Assembly (NCBI GenBank): GCA_964019425.1
Contig: OZ025815.1
Coordinates: forward strand, 434,001-498,000
Length of the DNA: 64,000 nucleotides
Source of the DNA: Flectonema sp. DT1601
Lineage: Eukaryota; Euglenozoa; Diplonemea; Diplonemida; Diplonemidae
Direction: 5' to 3'
The notes under the pieces were generated by a model. The model was not told the origin of the DNA. It searched no databases and was given only the letters and a program-made list of their open reading frames with translations. Made by a program: the position numbers and the translations under genes. Of the stretch, positions 17,725 through 29,137 are shown piece after piece. Position 1 is the first letter of the stretch; each line of letters begins with the position of its first letter.

Positions 17725-20391
17725 ATGGCTGCGAATATGTCTGTGTCGCAGCTGGCGGATCTCCTTCGAATGAATAATGTTCCTGAAGCGGTAGCTCAGA
17801 TGTTCGAGGAACAAGGAATCGACGGGAGCGGATTTATCGAATGTCTTACTGAAAACGATCTTATCCACGACCTTCGGGTAACACAATTCGGAGTACGAAA
17901 AAAGATAATGCGAATTCAACAATCGATAATAAAAAAGGGAACATCAATTCTACCCGACACCACACCAGTAGAATCTATCCTGCTACTACTACGGAGGGAA
18001 GGTCTTGGGAGTGAAGATGCAACAGGTTTAGACGTCAATAATACTTTTATATATCATGAAATTGACGGTGCTGCCTTCAGAGAACTGACCCACGATATAT
18101 TAAAAAGTATGGGAACCGACGCATCTGAATCCCAAAATTGTGGAAAACAACTACTAAAATGGGGAGTTCGAGCTAAAATATTAAAACAAGTAAAGTTCTT
18201 CATCGGTGAGGTTAAGGATAATCGATCAGAGAGTTCATCAGTTGCGGAAATACCGATTTCTGCACAACAACAGTTGGCTGCAAGAAACAGCGTTGACTTC
18301 GATACTATAATAAATACTTTACATAATAATACAAAATACAACACCCATTTAGATCCAGCGACTGCAGTCGGTAATTCTCCCTTTTCTCTAAAGGGTGTCC
18401 CACCTGCTACTGACAAGATTAAGTTACTTTTGCTAACGCAAAAGGCTGGAAGTGCAAAGTGGAGGGATTACATGAAAGGATGTTCATTAGAAGCTGATTT
18501 ACTTAATTCTTTTCACACTCATATAAAGGGTGCAATTGATACCGAGAGCACTGCCGTCGAGGAAATTAAAAAAGTCGTATCATCAAATGTGTCGTTGTTG
18601 CAATTGGGAGATGACAACGAAAACGACAACAGCGATTCGAATGAACCAAAAGTAGTCTCTTCGCCATCATCATCATCATCATCATCGTCGAGTGTTTCAT
18701 TTGGTGATATTCAAACCACAGCCTCATCGATAATAGTTAACGACGTTGTTAGAATACCATCAGGAAGTAGTGATACACCAATGGTTATATTCCCACCTGT
18801 TTATGGAATATCTGCCTTACTTGGTGGTGATAGTATCCTTCGTAGAGATTCTTGGACTACTTCAAACAGAGAACTAGAATTACAACAGGGAGCTCATAAC
18901 ATAACATTCGCAGGAGCCACCGTAATCATTGGTGGAGGTGGTGTTGAAGCAAAGAGCCCTTGTGTAGTGTCTGAGTGTTTATTTTACAATTGTAGAATAG
19001 CAATCAGAGCTCATGGTCCTTCTCAGGATGGTCTTCCAAAAGATTTGACTGGTTGGGTTCAAATTAGAAATTGTGTTTTTATATCCAGCGAATGGATGGC
19101 CAGACCGTTCAGCCACAGCTTAGCGACCGGATGTGTTTTTATAAATACGAAAATAGTTGGAAGGAACCATGCGGATGGTACCCTGAGAGATAATGTTATT
19201 ATTGTACAAGGAACTGACAATATTGAAGATAAAATTTCAATGCAAGCTCAAACTAGAGTTCAGTGCGAACGGAACCTTGTCCGGGGATCGATGGCAACAT
19301 TAGGTAGATTACTAAGATCACAAACTCAATCTCGTAATAATATATTTGATGTTCTTCCTTCTAAAGGTGTTCGTGTCTTATGGTCAGAACTTACCGACCT
19401 TAAGGAGATTGGTAGAGGAGGGTTTGGTCAAGTTTATAAAGCTTGTTACAAAGGAATATCAGTCGCTGTGAAGATATTAAAACCAACGGGAGGAGGAGGA
19501 GAAGCCGCGACACCAGAACTTCTCCATCGAGCAATTGAGAAGATGGTAAACGAGGTCGAAGTTTCAATAAAATTACATCTACCGAACATAGTAGAAATCT
19601 TCGGATCTGGGTTGTCAGACGTCGTGAATGTATTTATGGTAATGGAATACTGTGAACATGGTTCCCTTTATCATCTTCTTGGAAGGGGGGGAAGCCCATC
19701 ACCAAACACATCATTAGTCATGCTGTACGATGTTATAATAGCTCTATCATTCATACACGCATCGTGTGATAACATGGTGCACCTTGATTGCCGATCGAGT
19801 AATATTTTTGTAACGGCTTCTGGAAGACTGAAACTCGGAGATTTTGGAATTAGTGTCAAGCGTGACGAACCTGTATCGGTCTTTCCAATACTCCACAGCG
19901 ATCCTTCTTTATATCTTCAAAGTAATGGAAGTGGTAGTAGTTTAGGAAGTGACATGTCATCGTTAAACGGTTCGGCTACAGGAAGTCGATGTCGTCTCGC
20001 AAAACCCAGTTGTGATATTTGGAGTTTCGGTGTTTTAGTGTGGGAAATATTTGCCCACGGATCTACGCCTTATGAAACACTTTTTAAAAGTATTTGGGAT
20101 ACCCCGGCGTTTATTTATAAAGTTGCGGCAAAGATCTGTCAGGGTACTAAGTTAGAACAACCGGAAGGATGTCCTCCAAAAATTTGGCAAATTGCTGAAA
20201 GCTGTTTTGTAAATCAAAATGTCCGACCGACGTCAGAAGACATTACAAAAACAATAAAAGAATTAACAGATGAGTTCAATATTGCGTTAGCAGATGGCGG
20301 CAAACTAATCCTTTCTTGGATCTCATCTTTGGATGAAGACAACGGACTCAGAATAACAAACAAGACTCAGTACTATGACTATCGAGTATAA
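17725..20391 (+). CDS. SAM-domain TKL-type protein kinase
   Basis: 888 residues. Residues 5-70 form a SAM domain (VSQLADLLRMNNVPEAVAQMFEEQGIDG and following); a second SAM-like segment covers about 78-165. A Ser-run (about 313-323) precedes a middle region of alternating hydrophobic strands (about 330-530) that could be a right-handed beta-helix. The kinase domain occupies about 555-870: Gly loop GRGGFGQVYK, VAVK lysine, HLDCRSSN catalytic loop (Arg of HRD replaced by Leu, Asp and Asn kept), DFG, and DIWSFGVLVWEIF. All catalytic residues are present, so it should be active. The TKL class is absent from trypanosomatids but present in free-living relatives. The ATG lies 49 bases after TTTCCAG. 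Confidence 0.85.
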   Translation: MAANMSVSQLADLLRMNNVPEAVAQMFEEQGIDGSGFIECLTENDLIHDLRVTQFGVRKKIMRIQQSIIKKGTSILPDTTPVESILLLLRREGLGSEDATGLDVNNTFIYHEIDGAAFRELTHDILKSMGTDASESQNCGKQLLKWGVRAKILKQVKFFIGEVKDNRSESSSVAEIPISAQQQLAARNSVDFDTIINTLHNNTKYNTHLDPATAVGNSPFSLKGVPPATDKIKLLLLTQKAGSAKWRDYMKGCSLEADLLNSFHTHIKGAIDTESTAVEEIKKVVSSNVSLLQLGDDNENDNSDSNEPKVVSSPSSSSSSSSSVSFGDIQTTASSIIVNDVVRIPSGSSDTPMVIFPPVYGISALLGGDSILRRDSWTTSNRELELQQGAHNITFAGATVIIGGGGVEAKSPCVVSECLFYNCRIAIRAHGPSQDGLPKDLTGWVQIRNCVFISSEWMARPFSHSLATGCVFINTKIVGRNHADGTLRDNVIIVQGTDNIEDKISMQAQTRVQCERNLVRGSMATLGRLLRSQTQSRNNIFDVLPSKGVRVLWSELTDLKEIGRGGFGQVYKACYKGISVAVKILKPTGGGGEAATPELLHRAIEKMVNEVEVSIKLHLPNIVEIFGSGLSDVVNVFMVMEYCEHGSLYHLLGRGGSPSPNTSLVMLYDVIIALSFIHASCDNMVHLDCRSSNIFVTASGRLKLGDFGISVKRDEPVSVFPILHSDPSLYLQSNGSGSSLGSDMSSLNGSATGSRCRLAKPSCDIWSFGVLVWEIFAHGSTPYETLFKSIWDTPAFIYKVAAKICQGTKLEQPEGCPPKIWQIAESCFVNQNVRPTSEDITKTIKELTDEFNIALADGGKLILSWISSLDEDNGLRITNKTQYYDYRV

Positions 20392-21020
20392 TTAAATCCA
20401 CAATCTACTTTTTGTCACTTTCAAGTTATTATAATTAACAGTCACTAAACAGCATTTCGACCTGCTGTTTGCGGCGTCATCTTCTTTTCGTTGAGTGCCT
20501 TTTTTTTTTTTTTTTTTTGTTTTTTGTATTGTCTTATGCTCTTTTCACCGAAATATCTTTTGAGACCGTCTCAACTACCTGACACCAGTCTTGAACTTTT
20601 TTGTTGAGGAGAGAAGAAAAGAAAAAAAATCTAATTTATGCTTGCAATTACTCGCGGTTTTGATTAACCACTCGGACACCTTAAGTCAACTCTCGGTTCA
20701 TCTCGCAAAGCGTGACATACTGTTCTAGCCTATTCTTGGTGTATATTCCACCATCTATGTGTGTGTCAATCCGGTGCCGTAGTCGGCCATTACGTTTGTC
20801 ATTTTAGTTTCTTTAGTTTATTATTATTATAATTTGATTTGCTTTCAATTAAAAATACTGTCAGCCCATCGGAATAGGTTTTACGTTAATGCTTGTAGTT
20901 TTACTCCTATTACGTCACCTATTTGGGGGCAAGCAGCACTTACTGTAATCGGTAACCAGAAGATAGTTTATTCCCGCTCTCAGGGATTACTTGGATAGAA
21001 GAAGAGGGACTGCCGTAGAC
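20392..21020. other. Intergenic spacer
   Basis: 629 bases, T-rich near 20500, with a 7-bp hairpin (AAACAGC/GCTGTTT, about 20449-20472) of a size expected by chance. CCCGCTCTCAG near 20982 is a good acceptor for the myotubularin transcript. No gene is supported. Confidence 0.45.
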
Positions 21021-23798
21021 ATGCGCAGTTTATGCTATCTGTTTTTATCACTAGGAATATAATTAAAGGAGGAAGAGTTATAAATTATTTTCTCATCTCA
21101 GGGCGGTAAAGGTGGCTCATTCACCACCACCGCCGTTGGCGGAATATGTAGCTCCGAAAAGCGGAGGGACTCCGTGTGAAGGTGGGGATTGGCAAGTTGT
21201 ACCTCACGTTGATCCATGGCACATTGAAGGGAAGACTGAAGGAGGTGAGACACTTGAACCACCACCGTTGTATTCAGGTGAAGAAGGGTTGGATTGCATA
21301 CCGAATGCTTCGATTTTGGGAATCTCTGACCCGTCTGAGTTACATTGCAACAGAGAATGTTGTCCATGGCCTGGTAGGATATTAATTACTTCTTATCGAA
21401 TTGTATTTCAGTGTCTTCATAATGGGGAAGTGATATTTACATCTCCTGTTGGGTGTATTTATAACTTAACAATTAGAGCTGGAAGGGATGCTCAACTTCG
21501 CAGAGAGCGAGAAGCCTTTCTGCGGCAAACAGGAGACGACAGCCCAATCGCTAAGAAAAAAGCTCCTCTGACAGCTTCATTTTATTCATTAGAATTACTA
21601 TTGCGAACTGGTACGATTGCTGTTTTTAGTGTTTGGTGTGATGATGGTAATGACTTAGCGAAACCAATTAGTGCACTTTGTACTCCAAAGAAACCCATCG
21701 CCCTTCAGAGTACTGGACCGATTGAACACCACAACTATCGACCTCGACTTAGAGTGTTACAAGAGTACAAGAGAATGGGTGTCTTTATACCAGCTTGTCT
21801 CCTACACTCGGATGAAGTTGCTGTAAAACCTGCACAAACTCAACGAATTTGGAGAATCTCAGAAGTAAATCGAAGATTTCAAATCTGCTCAACGTATCCA
21901 AAGTTTCTGGCTGTTCCATACGATGCTGATGATGATGTTCTCTGTCAGTCAGCTGCTTTCAGAGCAAAAGGAAGGTTACCAGTGTTAGCCTGGAGATGTT
22001 CAAAGTCTGGTGTGACAATTAGTCGATCATCTCAACCGTTAGTTGGAATGCTTAATAAAAGATCACAAGGTGATGAAAAACTCTTTGAGTGCATTCAAAA
22101 CACCGCCTTGTCAGATTCTGACTCCCCTGACACTCGCAAAACGCTCTATGTTATGGACTTACGTCCAAGAGGAAATGCTTTTGCTAATCAACTGACGAAG
22201 GGAGGTGGACATGAGAGTTCGAATTATGCTAACGTTAAAGTATTGTTTTGTGGAATTCACAACATACATGTTGTTCAAGACGCAATGATGAAAGTTCAAG
22301 AAGCGGAGAAGTATAGGAGCCCTAAGATGATGGCAGCATTACGAGACGATGGCTATGATTCTGATGATGCTTCAGACTCTGGATCAGGTCCACGACCAGG
22401 TCAGTTAATGAGCAAAGTTGGTAATGAACCTCTCGGTAGTCGCTACAGTGGAGCAGAAGAAGCAAAGTGGCTTCAGCATATTAGATCCATTATCGCAGCA
22501 TCACTAGAAGTTGTTAGTATCGTTGAAGATCATTGCTGTCCTGTTCTTGTTCATTGTTCTGATGGATGGGATAGAACACCTCAAGTGACATCATTAAGTC
22601 AAGTGTTATTAGATCCTCATTACAGAACTTATAATGGATTCTGTTCACTTATTGAGAAAGACTGGGTCTCTTTAGGTCATAGATTCGCATCACGAGCATC
22701 TGGCATGCGAGTGACGTCCCCAATTCCTGTATCTGGATACCATGAGGAGGATTATGATGACACTGGTAGGCCTATAATTTCTGGTCCCCCAGCACCTGAT
22801 TCTCAATCTCCGACATTCGTACAATGGTTAACTTGCATGGCACAGATAGTCGACCAGCACACTAATGCTTTTGAATTTAATCACCGATTACTTTGGTTAC
22901 TTGCGGAGCAACATTGTTCTGGTAAACATCCATCCTTCCTTTGCGATACTGATAAACAACGTTTAAAAGACTACCGAGTCTATAAATCTGGTATGACTTG
23001 TCCATGGACTCTTCTGTATGACGAGTACGGTGAAGGTTTTATAAATCCACAATATTGTAAAGTAGATAGTTCAATTAGGGACCTAGACATGTCGTTAAGA
23101 AGATTAAATAGCTGGATACTTCCAAGACTGTCTCCCCAAACAAATCACGCGGAACGACGAAAACGTCAAGAACTTGAACAGGAGCGTAGTAATCTTGAGG
23201 ACGTAATTCGTCAACAACAAGAAGAAATGACTAAGTTACTTCAAAAAGTTCGCGCACTTGAAGAGCGTTACACCGAAGATGTTGGTCACCGTCCAGTAGA
23301 AGTTAGAGAAGCCCATCCTGGAGGACGAAATGCGCGAATTCAACCAATAATCAAACATCAAGTTGTTACTGAACTACGTGATGAAACTACTAACGATGAT
23401 GACATCTTCGACGAGGACTCCTCCCTCGTTCTTGTCAGTCACATAAATCAAAATGTGCAGTCTTCGGAAACGGTATGTAAGAAGTGGTCTTCTTGGATTT
23501 GAAAAGCATCACATCCTCACTTTATTAACTGATGTTGTCACATGTATATCACAACAATGATATTGAAAGAAAAAGAAAAAAAAAACAGCCTCCACAACAA
23601 CAGCAGCAGCAGCAGCAGCCAAGTGAAGAAGACGCCGATTCACCGGAAGCGGCCCCAATTGAGCCCTCGCCACCACCTGCTCTTGCGCCTGTTAGTAGGG
23701 AACGTTCAGCAAGTCAGCCGACACATGAAAATCACACGGCCACTAATGGCAATTTAAAAGATGTTGAGTTCGTTAATGATTGGTTCAATAGGACTTAG
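21021..23798 (+). CDS. Myotubularin-family phosphoinositide 3-phosphatase
   Basis: The large coding block 21102-23472 has no in-frame ATG at its start. A short first exon 21021-21040 (ATGCGCAG...) joined across a 61-nt intron (21041-21101, GTTTTT...CTCAG) restores the frame; this exon is my inference. A clear 116-nt intron (23473-23588, GTATGT...ACAG) joins the last exon 23589-23798, which adds a poly-Gln and Pro-rich tail. Total is 866 residues. The N-terminal 200 residues match a PH-GRAM domain (GRILITSYRIVFQC). The catalytic loop HCSDGWDRT is intact at 22552-22578, so the enzyme should remove the 3-phosphate of PI3P and PI(3,5)P2 on endosomes. A coiled coil (about 23149-23270) probably drives dimerisation. 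Confidence 0.88.
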
Positions 23799-24998
23799 TT
23801 GTGTTATATTTCCCCTACCATCTGAGGTTTTGTACTCTACCACTCCTAACCCGGTAGTAACAAATAGCTTTCTTAGCTTCAGACTAGTTCTTCGTTACTG
23901 AAAACGATGTAAGGCATGATTATAGTCTCATTCAGTAAGAAATTGTTTTATATGTAGACACTGTTAGCCTACAGTATGATTAGTACGGATGCGAATTTTT
24001 GTTCCAGGTGACGATAATGGATTCGGTCACTAGTTGTTATTGTTGGTGTTGTTCGTCTTCCCTCTTTAATTTTTTATTTTTTCAATACATACTTAGGACG
24101 CCTTCTGAAGGCGTAGGGAACTTTTGTTCTATTTTATTTATTTTAAAATTACATCGTGTGGCTACTTTTTGCAAATATTTCGTTGCAGTTCCGGAGGCAC
24201 TGAATATGCTAAAGATGAGCTCTTTTAGCTCATCGGCGGACTTCCCTTTCGGTCGAATCACTGCAAACAAGAATAGACAGGATCGGGTTGTAAGAACGAT
24301 TTCAACCTTTATGGTTATCGGGGATCCAGCATTCAATTAAATTTAATTATGGAAAGCGACCTCTGACTCTTTCCAATGTAGTCTAACCCAACAAATATTT
24401 CTCGCTACTCGACCTGTTATGAGGGCGCCCTAAGTATGTCAGTTACTGATTTCAAAACTAGCTACCAAAATAAAAGTTTCAGTGTTTTCGTTACAAGAAG
24501 AGAGTCTTGAAGTTCGGTTCCGTCTGACGTCATGTTTTAGTCTGATCAATTGTTTCGTAGCACCGTTTTGTTGTCATTTTTCCCCCTACCCTCTCCATTT
24601 ATTGTAGTTTTTGAAGTCTTAATTGGTTATTTTATTGAAAGTTATTTTTCTTTTAAAACTCTAATATTCTTGCGTTCAAACAACTTGCATGAGAACGAGA
24701 ACAGTAGCAATAAAACAGTTTGCTTGTTATTTCGTTGTAATGAACTTAATTTCCTACCCAGGTATTAATCATAGTATCAAGTTCCCCAAGTGGCCTCCAG
24801 CCTCCATTGGCATAATTTATTGCCTCTGGCAGTCAAGATTGTCCGAGAGATTGTTGTTCCTTTGATCCATATAGTATCAATGTACCCTCCGAACCTTCGT
24901 TTTAGCCAGTTTCAAGTTGCTTTCCATTTATTATTAGTATCAAGTTACCCCCCCGTGAAATGTGTAATATCTTCTCTACTCAGTAGTTCAATTGCAAC
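23799..24998. other. 1.2-kb intergenic spacer with repeat R3 copies
   Basis: No supported gene; open frames here start with non-ATG codons and have spacer composition. Small hairpins lie at 24099-24115 (ACGCCTT/AAGGCGT) and near 24220. A TAGTATCAAGTT-like motif occurs three times (near 24773, 24872 and 24933). The end CTCTACTCAG (24974-24983) is the probable acceptor for the next gene. Confidence 0.5.
24896..24952 (+). repeat. Dispersed repeat R3, copy 2
   Basis: About 57 bases aligning to 9869-9926 with few mismatches; the terminal TAGTATCAAGTTACCCC is repeated in shorter form at about 24773 and 24872. Confidence 0.6.
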
Positions 24999-25925
24999 AT
25001 GAGTACGACATCACAAGCGGATGGCGGTGGTAGCGCTGTGCCTAGTCGAGCTGGTGGAAGTGCTCCGCCAAGTAGGATTCCGAGTGTAGTTGCATCAGTA
25101 GCTGAACCTGCAACTAATAACCAAACCTACAATGATGATACTGTTCACGGTATTAAATATGCTGAAGAGGCGGCGTCAATCGTAAATAGACTTCTCGAAG
25201 ATCGTGAAAAAATGAAACGAATAGCACTCGGTGATAAATATGACGGTCTAAAATTAGATGATAAACTCCTTGCTGAAGCAGCTGAAGATTTCCGACAAGC
25301 AAAACTGTACCAACAGTACAAACTACAAGAGGGAATGAGGTCTGTGGAGTTAGAAGAAAGAATAAAACTGCTCTCAGCAGAGGAAAAAATTCTTCTCGAA
25401 GAGAGACATCGACTCGGTCAGGCAGCCGAAACGATGATGAGAAGAGCGAGGAAGAAGTTTACGAGGGAATCACAAGCAGCGAGGTGGTTGGAGCAGCAAA
25501 AATTTGAAAAAGATAAAAAGTTTATTGTCGACACTGAGAGAGATCGTTTAGTAAGAAACAGACGTGAGTTTGAAGTCCGCTCAGGTAACTACGGAGATGT
25601 GTACTCAGCTCCACAACGAGAATCAGATGTTGTACTTGTGATGACTGTTGCTTTAGGGAATGGTAATGAAGAGGTTCTTACTATTCGTGAACACGATGAC
25701 TTCCAAGACGTAGCCACAGCATTCGCATCTGCTCACGGCCTTCCATATTCTGTTGTTGATCCTCTGGTCGATGAAATTGTGAAGAACGCTCGGAAATCAA
25801 CTACTCCAATCCCACTCGCAGGAGAGCTACCCCCTCGGGTATCATACAGAGTATGTATTTTTATTATTGTTAACATCTAATGTGATAATACGGAATTGAT
25901 TATCCTACAGTCTTTTGAAGTTTAA
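24999..25925 (+). CDS. Coiled-coil protein with C-terminal ubiquitin-like (beta-grasp) domain
   Basis: Exon 1 is 24999-25850 and exon 2 25911-25925, joined across a 60-nt intron (GTATGT...CCTACAG), giving 288 residues ending YRSFEV. Without splicing the frame would read a few hydrophobic codons to a stop. Residues 1-45 are low-complexity Gly/Ser/Pro. About 48-205 is charged and helical with heptad character, rich in Glu, Arg and Lys. Residues 211-270 (VLVMTVALGNGNEEVLTI, then REHDD, AFASAHGLP) have the strand-helix pattern of a ubiquitin-like or PB1-like fold. The exact family is not recognised; such architectures occur in cytoskeletal or flagellar proteins. The ATG is 16 bases after CTACTCAG. 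Confidence 0.65.
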
Positions 25926-26309
25926 TACTCCCTATTCAATCCTTCTTTATAATAAATACCAAAACAGGGACTCTAACCCGACATGTGTTGCTGTAGTAGA
26001 ATAGAGACCACCTTTTAATTATGGGTTGGTGAGCACTACCTATATAAAGGAACACACTCTTATTGTATTTTATTCTGTAAGTTACATATTATTAGTTAGA
26101 AGAATTGTTGTGATATTTGTTGGTTGGTTTTGTTTATTATTTTATTTTCTTAGAGAACTATGAGAAGTTGGTTGTGATTCGCTGGTTGGAACTAATCTGA
26201 TTATCAATTTGTGTTATGGGGGTCTTAAACCTTTTTTTTTAATTATATTTGAATTAAACAAGAAAAAAAGGGGAGAGGGGAAAAAAAGAAGAAGAAAAAA
26301 AAAAAAAAA
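25926..26309. other. Intergenic spacer
   Basis: 384 bases. A T-run near 26230 followed by AACAAG at about 26262 may provide the acceptor for the next gene; it is followed by an unusually purine-rich leader (26262-26309). Confidence 0.4.
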
Positions 26310-27089
26310 ATGAAACGACTTACGAGATGTCGAAATTTTAAGCTAAGAGATGAGAACTTATCGTCGAATTCACCTTTAACCTTAACTGGCTCAACACCAG
26401 AACAATACAAGGAGCTCTCTGAGTTGCATATACCGAAAGTAGGAACAATAAGGAACAACAGATATGTCAAAGATGAAGCACAGTCGTATAGGGAAATGAC
26501 AGTTAATAAATCCTTACCTCGAAATATACAAAAAAGAAAAGTCCGAATTCAATTTGAAAAATATCTCCAAACGAGAGAAGAATACCGAACAGAAGACGAA
26601 GAAGTTAAGAGACTGAATAGCAGATCATTTGGAATAGCCATTAGTAAATACAAATTAGCTCTAGCGACACGGGGGTTTGATACTTCTCAGGCAGACGCAA
26701 TAGCTGCATTCATAAAGTTATCCCTTAAAGATCAACTGTGGTATCACACGTTAGAGGTGAATAGATCTTTTCGCATGGTATGCTCGGCCTTCGCTATTTA
26801 AACTGATTCTTCTTTTTTTTCGAAAATAAAATACTCATATAAATATTTATCGAATGCAAAAAAGTAATGGGAGTTGATTTAAAAAAAAAAAAAAAAAAAA
26901 AATTCAATACAGCACGATGAAACTACAAATACTGACAGAAAGAAAATAGATGAAGAACGCAAACAACGTAAGATTGCAAGAGCGCTTCGACCTGCGAAGC
27001 GGAAACCTGAGCCCAAGCCCGTTAGATTCTCAGGGAATGAAGAAGATTTTAATGTCGCATCTACTGGAGATGACAACTGGGATATGTAG
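26310..27089 (+). CDS. Hypothetical charged protein, two exons
   Basis: Exon 1 is 26310-26777 and exon 2 26913-27089 (intron 135 nt, GTATGC...ATACAG, containing A- and T-runs), 214 residues in total. The protein is basic and polar, with helical segments (YREMTVNKSLPRNIQKRK, FDTSQADAIAAFIKLSLKDQ) and an acidic C-terminus ending DDNWDM. No family is recognised. The intron is supported because exon 2 continues in frame with the same Lys/Arg/Glu-rich character while the unspliced frame stops after a few codons. The start follows a long A-run without a clean pyrimidine tract, so an upstream exon or another start cannot be excluded. Confidence 0.5.
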
Positions 27090-27340
27090 ATGACAAAATG
27101 TCTTCTTATAATAGAACCCCTACATCAATACGATTAAGAGTTGCCTTGTTACGTAGTAAACAAAGAGGCAACCAATAACTAGGCGATCGGTACCACTGTG
27201 ACGCGATGCAGCTGATTATAATAAAAAAATTACTTTCGTAGGAAATATTCTACTTAACTTGATTTTAATAAACTATTTTTTTTTTTTTTTTTTTTTCCTC
27301 CTGTTATCAATAACACTACTATGCCTGTTGGCAGTCACAG

Positions 27341-27371
<31 letters not shown>

Positions 27372-27524
27372 CCCAGTAGATGCGTGACCCCTCTTTGGTG
27401 GACGGGATTTATTTACTTAAACCGCAACAGCACCGTAGATGAGAGAACATGACGAGTTCTGGACATTTTATACTTTTAGAATATTGGTATTTTAATTAAT
27501 ATTCCATTCAGAAAAAAAATTAAT
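27090..27524. other. Intergenic spacer with hairpin and T-runs
   Basis: 435 bases. A hairpin at 27140-27172 pairs GTTGCCT with AGGCAAC and, inside, TGTT with AACA (3-nt bulge). T-runs of about 22 and 30 lie near 27276 and 27343. TTCCATTCAG ending at about 27511 is the acceptor for the next gene, 13 bases before its ATG. Confidence 0.5.
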
Positions 27525-28940
27525 ATGAACCTTTCTCAAAGGAGTCTGATTGCTCTCCATAAGGATGAGATGCTGGATATCACTGCACTGTATTTTGAGG
27601 GAGAAATTCAAGTCAGAGTTGGAAGCAAGCAAGAGTTACAATGTGCTATTCAAGTTGGATTGTCAAGCTGCTATTTTGTAAACACAAAAGACTCGACTGT
27701 TATCGAAGAACTTGAATATAATAAACTTAGTTGCTGTGATATCAAAGCAGATAAAGTACTGTTGACGAGAGTGAACGCTGATCCAGTATCGGTCTTCTTG
27801 GGATTAGAAAGACAACGAGAAACATTTTTAAAATGTATCGCCTTGAGGTGTGAACTTGATGGAGTTCCGTTTCCTCAATCGATTTATCAATCTCCTGATA
27901 AGTCTGAATATGGTTCTCCAAGTCGAACTGTTGGATTGGCGTCATCACCAACACCATCACTCCCATCATCTATTAGAAGAAAAGCTTACTCAAAGAATGT
28001 CATTCCTCTACGAGCTGCTTTAGATGTACTCAGTAGGCTTGAGGAGTCAACAGGACCTCCGAATAGTCCTGAAAGGCAGTCATCCGAATACTGCGTTGAT
28101 ATGCTGTACTCCACTGCTCCTTCAATTGGAATTCGTTCAACAAAACTAAGTAGCGGAATAAATCGTCAGATGTCAGTCACAGGAGCTAATCACAGTCATC
28201 AGATTGCTTCATACCCAGATGCATTCAAATCGGGGACGTATCACGAAACTGGTTCAGGAGGTCACCTCTCTGAGTTCTTATCAAGTACTGCACCAATGGG
28301 ATATAAAAACATAACACCCGATGGTGGTGATGATGATGATGATGATGATTGGGATGAAAAAACACTTCCAGACGTTGAATTACAACATGAACCTTGGTAT
28401 CAAGAGAATCAAAGACTTCGTAATCAATTAAAAGAATTGCATTTCGCTACCGCCGTGTTGGAATCTTCTCTTGAGGAAGATGAAATAAAAAGCAGACCAC
28501 CAGTTAAAGACTTTCATCAGTTTAGAGAACAACAAAAGGTTCAACCTCCTCCTATTGATGATCATACGGATTTAAGTAGATCGATACCTGGCGTTACTAT
28601 ATCACCAGCACTAACACACACAATTTCTCCTGCTAGTCATAAATTAACTCCAAGGGAAAGACTCAGAAAGGCAGGTCAGATTGTTGCTCGTTCCTGTAGT
28701 CTGAACCGAAAGATTGAAACCATTTCGGCCATTTCTCTGGCAGCTACACCGAAGATTACTCCTCTGCCCTCTACTGAGGAACCTCTTGAAACTATTGACA
28801 TAAATACTCTTCTAAAGAAACCTACAAAGAAAGTAGCACCTCGAGGTCAGTTGATGCCTCGATCTGTTATGCGTGACAAAGAGAGAGCTACGAGAGAGAG
28901 GAGCCATTCATCTATGTCTCGAATATCCATTAAAAGTTAA
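27525..28940 (+). CDS. Hypothetical protein with folded N-terminus and disordered acidic body
   Basis: 471 residues. Residues 1-115 look folded: alternating strands and a final helix (VFLGLERQRETFLKCIALRC), which could be a PH-like or roadblock-like domain, but I cannot name it. The rest is rich in Ser, Pro and charged residues, with an Asp run (seven Asp from GAT repeats near 28331) and a short helical motif (PWYQENQRLRNQLKELHFATA, about residues 290-308) of coiled-coil type. The C-terminus is basic. It looks like a scaffold. The ATG is 13 bases after a clean TTCCATTCAG acceptor, so the start is well supported. Confidence 0.6.
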   Translation: MNLSQRSLIALHKDEMLDITALYFEGEIQVRVGSKQELQCAIQVGLSSCYFVNTKDSTVIEELEYNKLSCCDIKADKVLLTRVNADPVSVFLGLERQRETFLKCIALRCELDGVPFPQSIYQSPDKSEYGSPSRTVGLASSPTPSLPSSIRRKAYSKNVIPLRAALDVLSRLEESTGPPNSPERQSSEYCVDMLYSTAPSIGIRSTKLSSGINRQMSVTGANHSHQIASYPDAFKSGTYHETGSGGHLSEFLSSTAPMGYKNITPDGGDDDDDDDWDEKTLPDVELQHEPWYQENQRLRNQLKELHFATAVLESSLEEDEIKSRPPVKDFHQFREQQKVQPPPIDDHTDLSRSIPGVTISPALTHTISPASHKLTPRERLRKAGQIVARSCSLNRKIETISAISLAATPKITPLPSTEEPLETIDINTLLKKPTKKVAPRGQLMPRSVMRDKERATRERSHSSMSRISIKS

Positions 28941-29137
28941 AGTTATTAGCATATAACTTACTCACTTGTTGTGTCCCACTTGCCCATAGACATATCGCAG
29001 TATGCACTCGCTTCCCAGGGCGTGTCAATTTCTTAGAATTTTTGTACCGAATTAACATTTTTACCTTTAGATGGGCAGTTCAATATTATTATTATTATTA
29101 TTATTATTAAACAAAATCCAGAGTGAGAATCACACAA

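Noticed and set aside
23999..24340. Open frame of 113 codons upstream of the coiled-coil gene
   Set aside because: It starts with a non-ATG codon, has spacer composition and contains small palindromes, and no family match is apparent.
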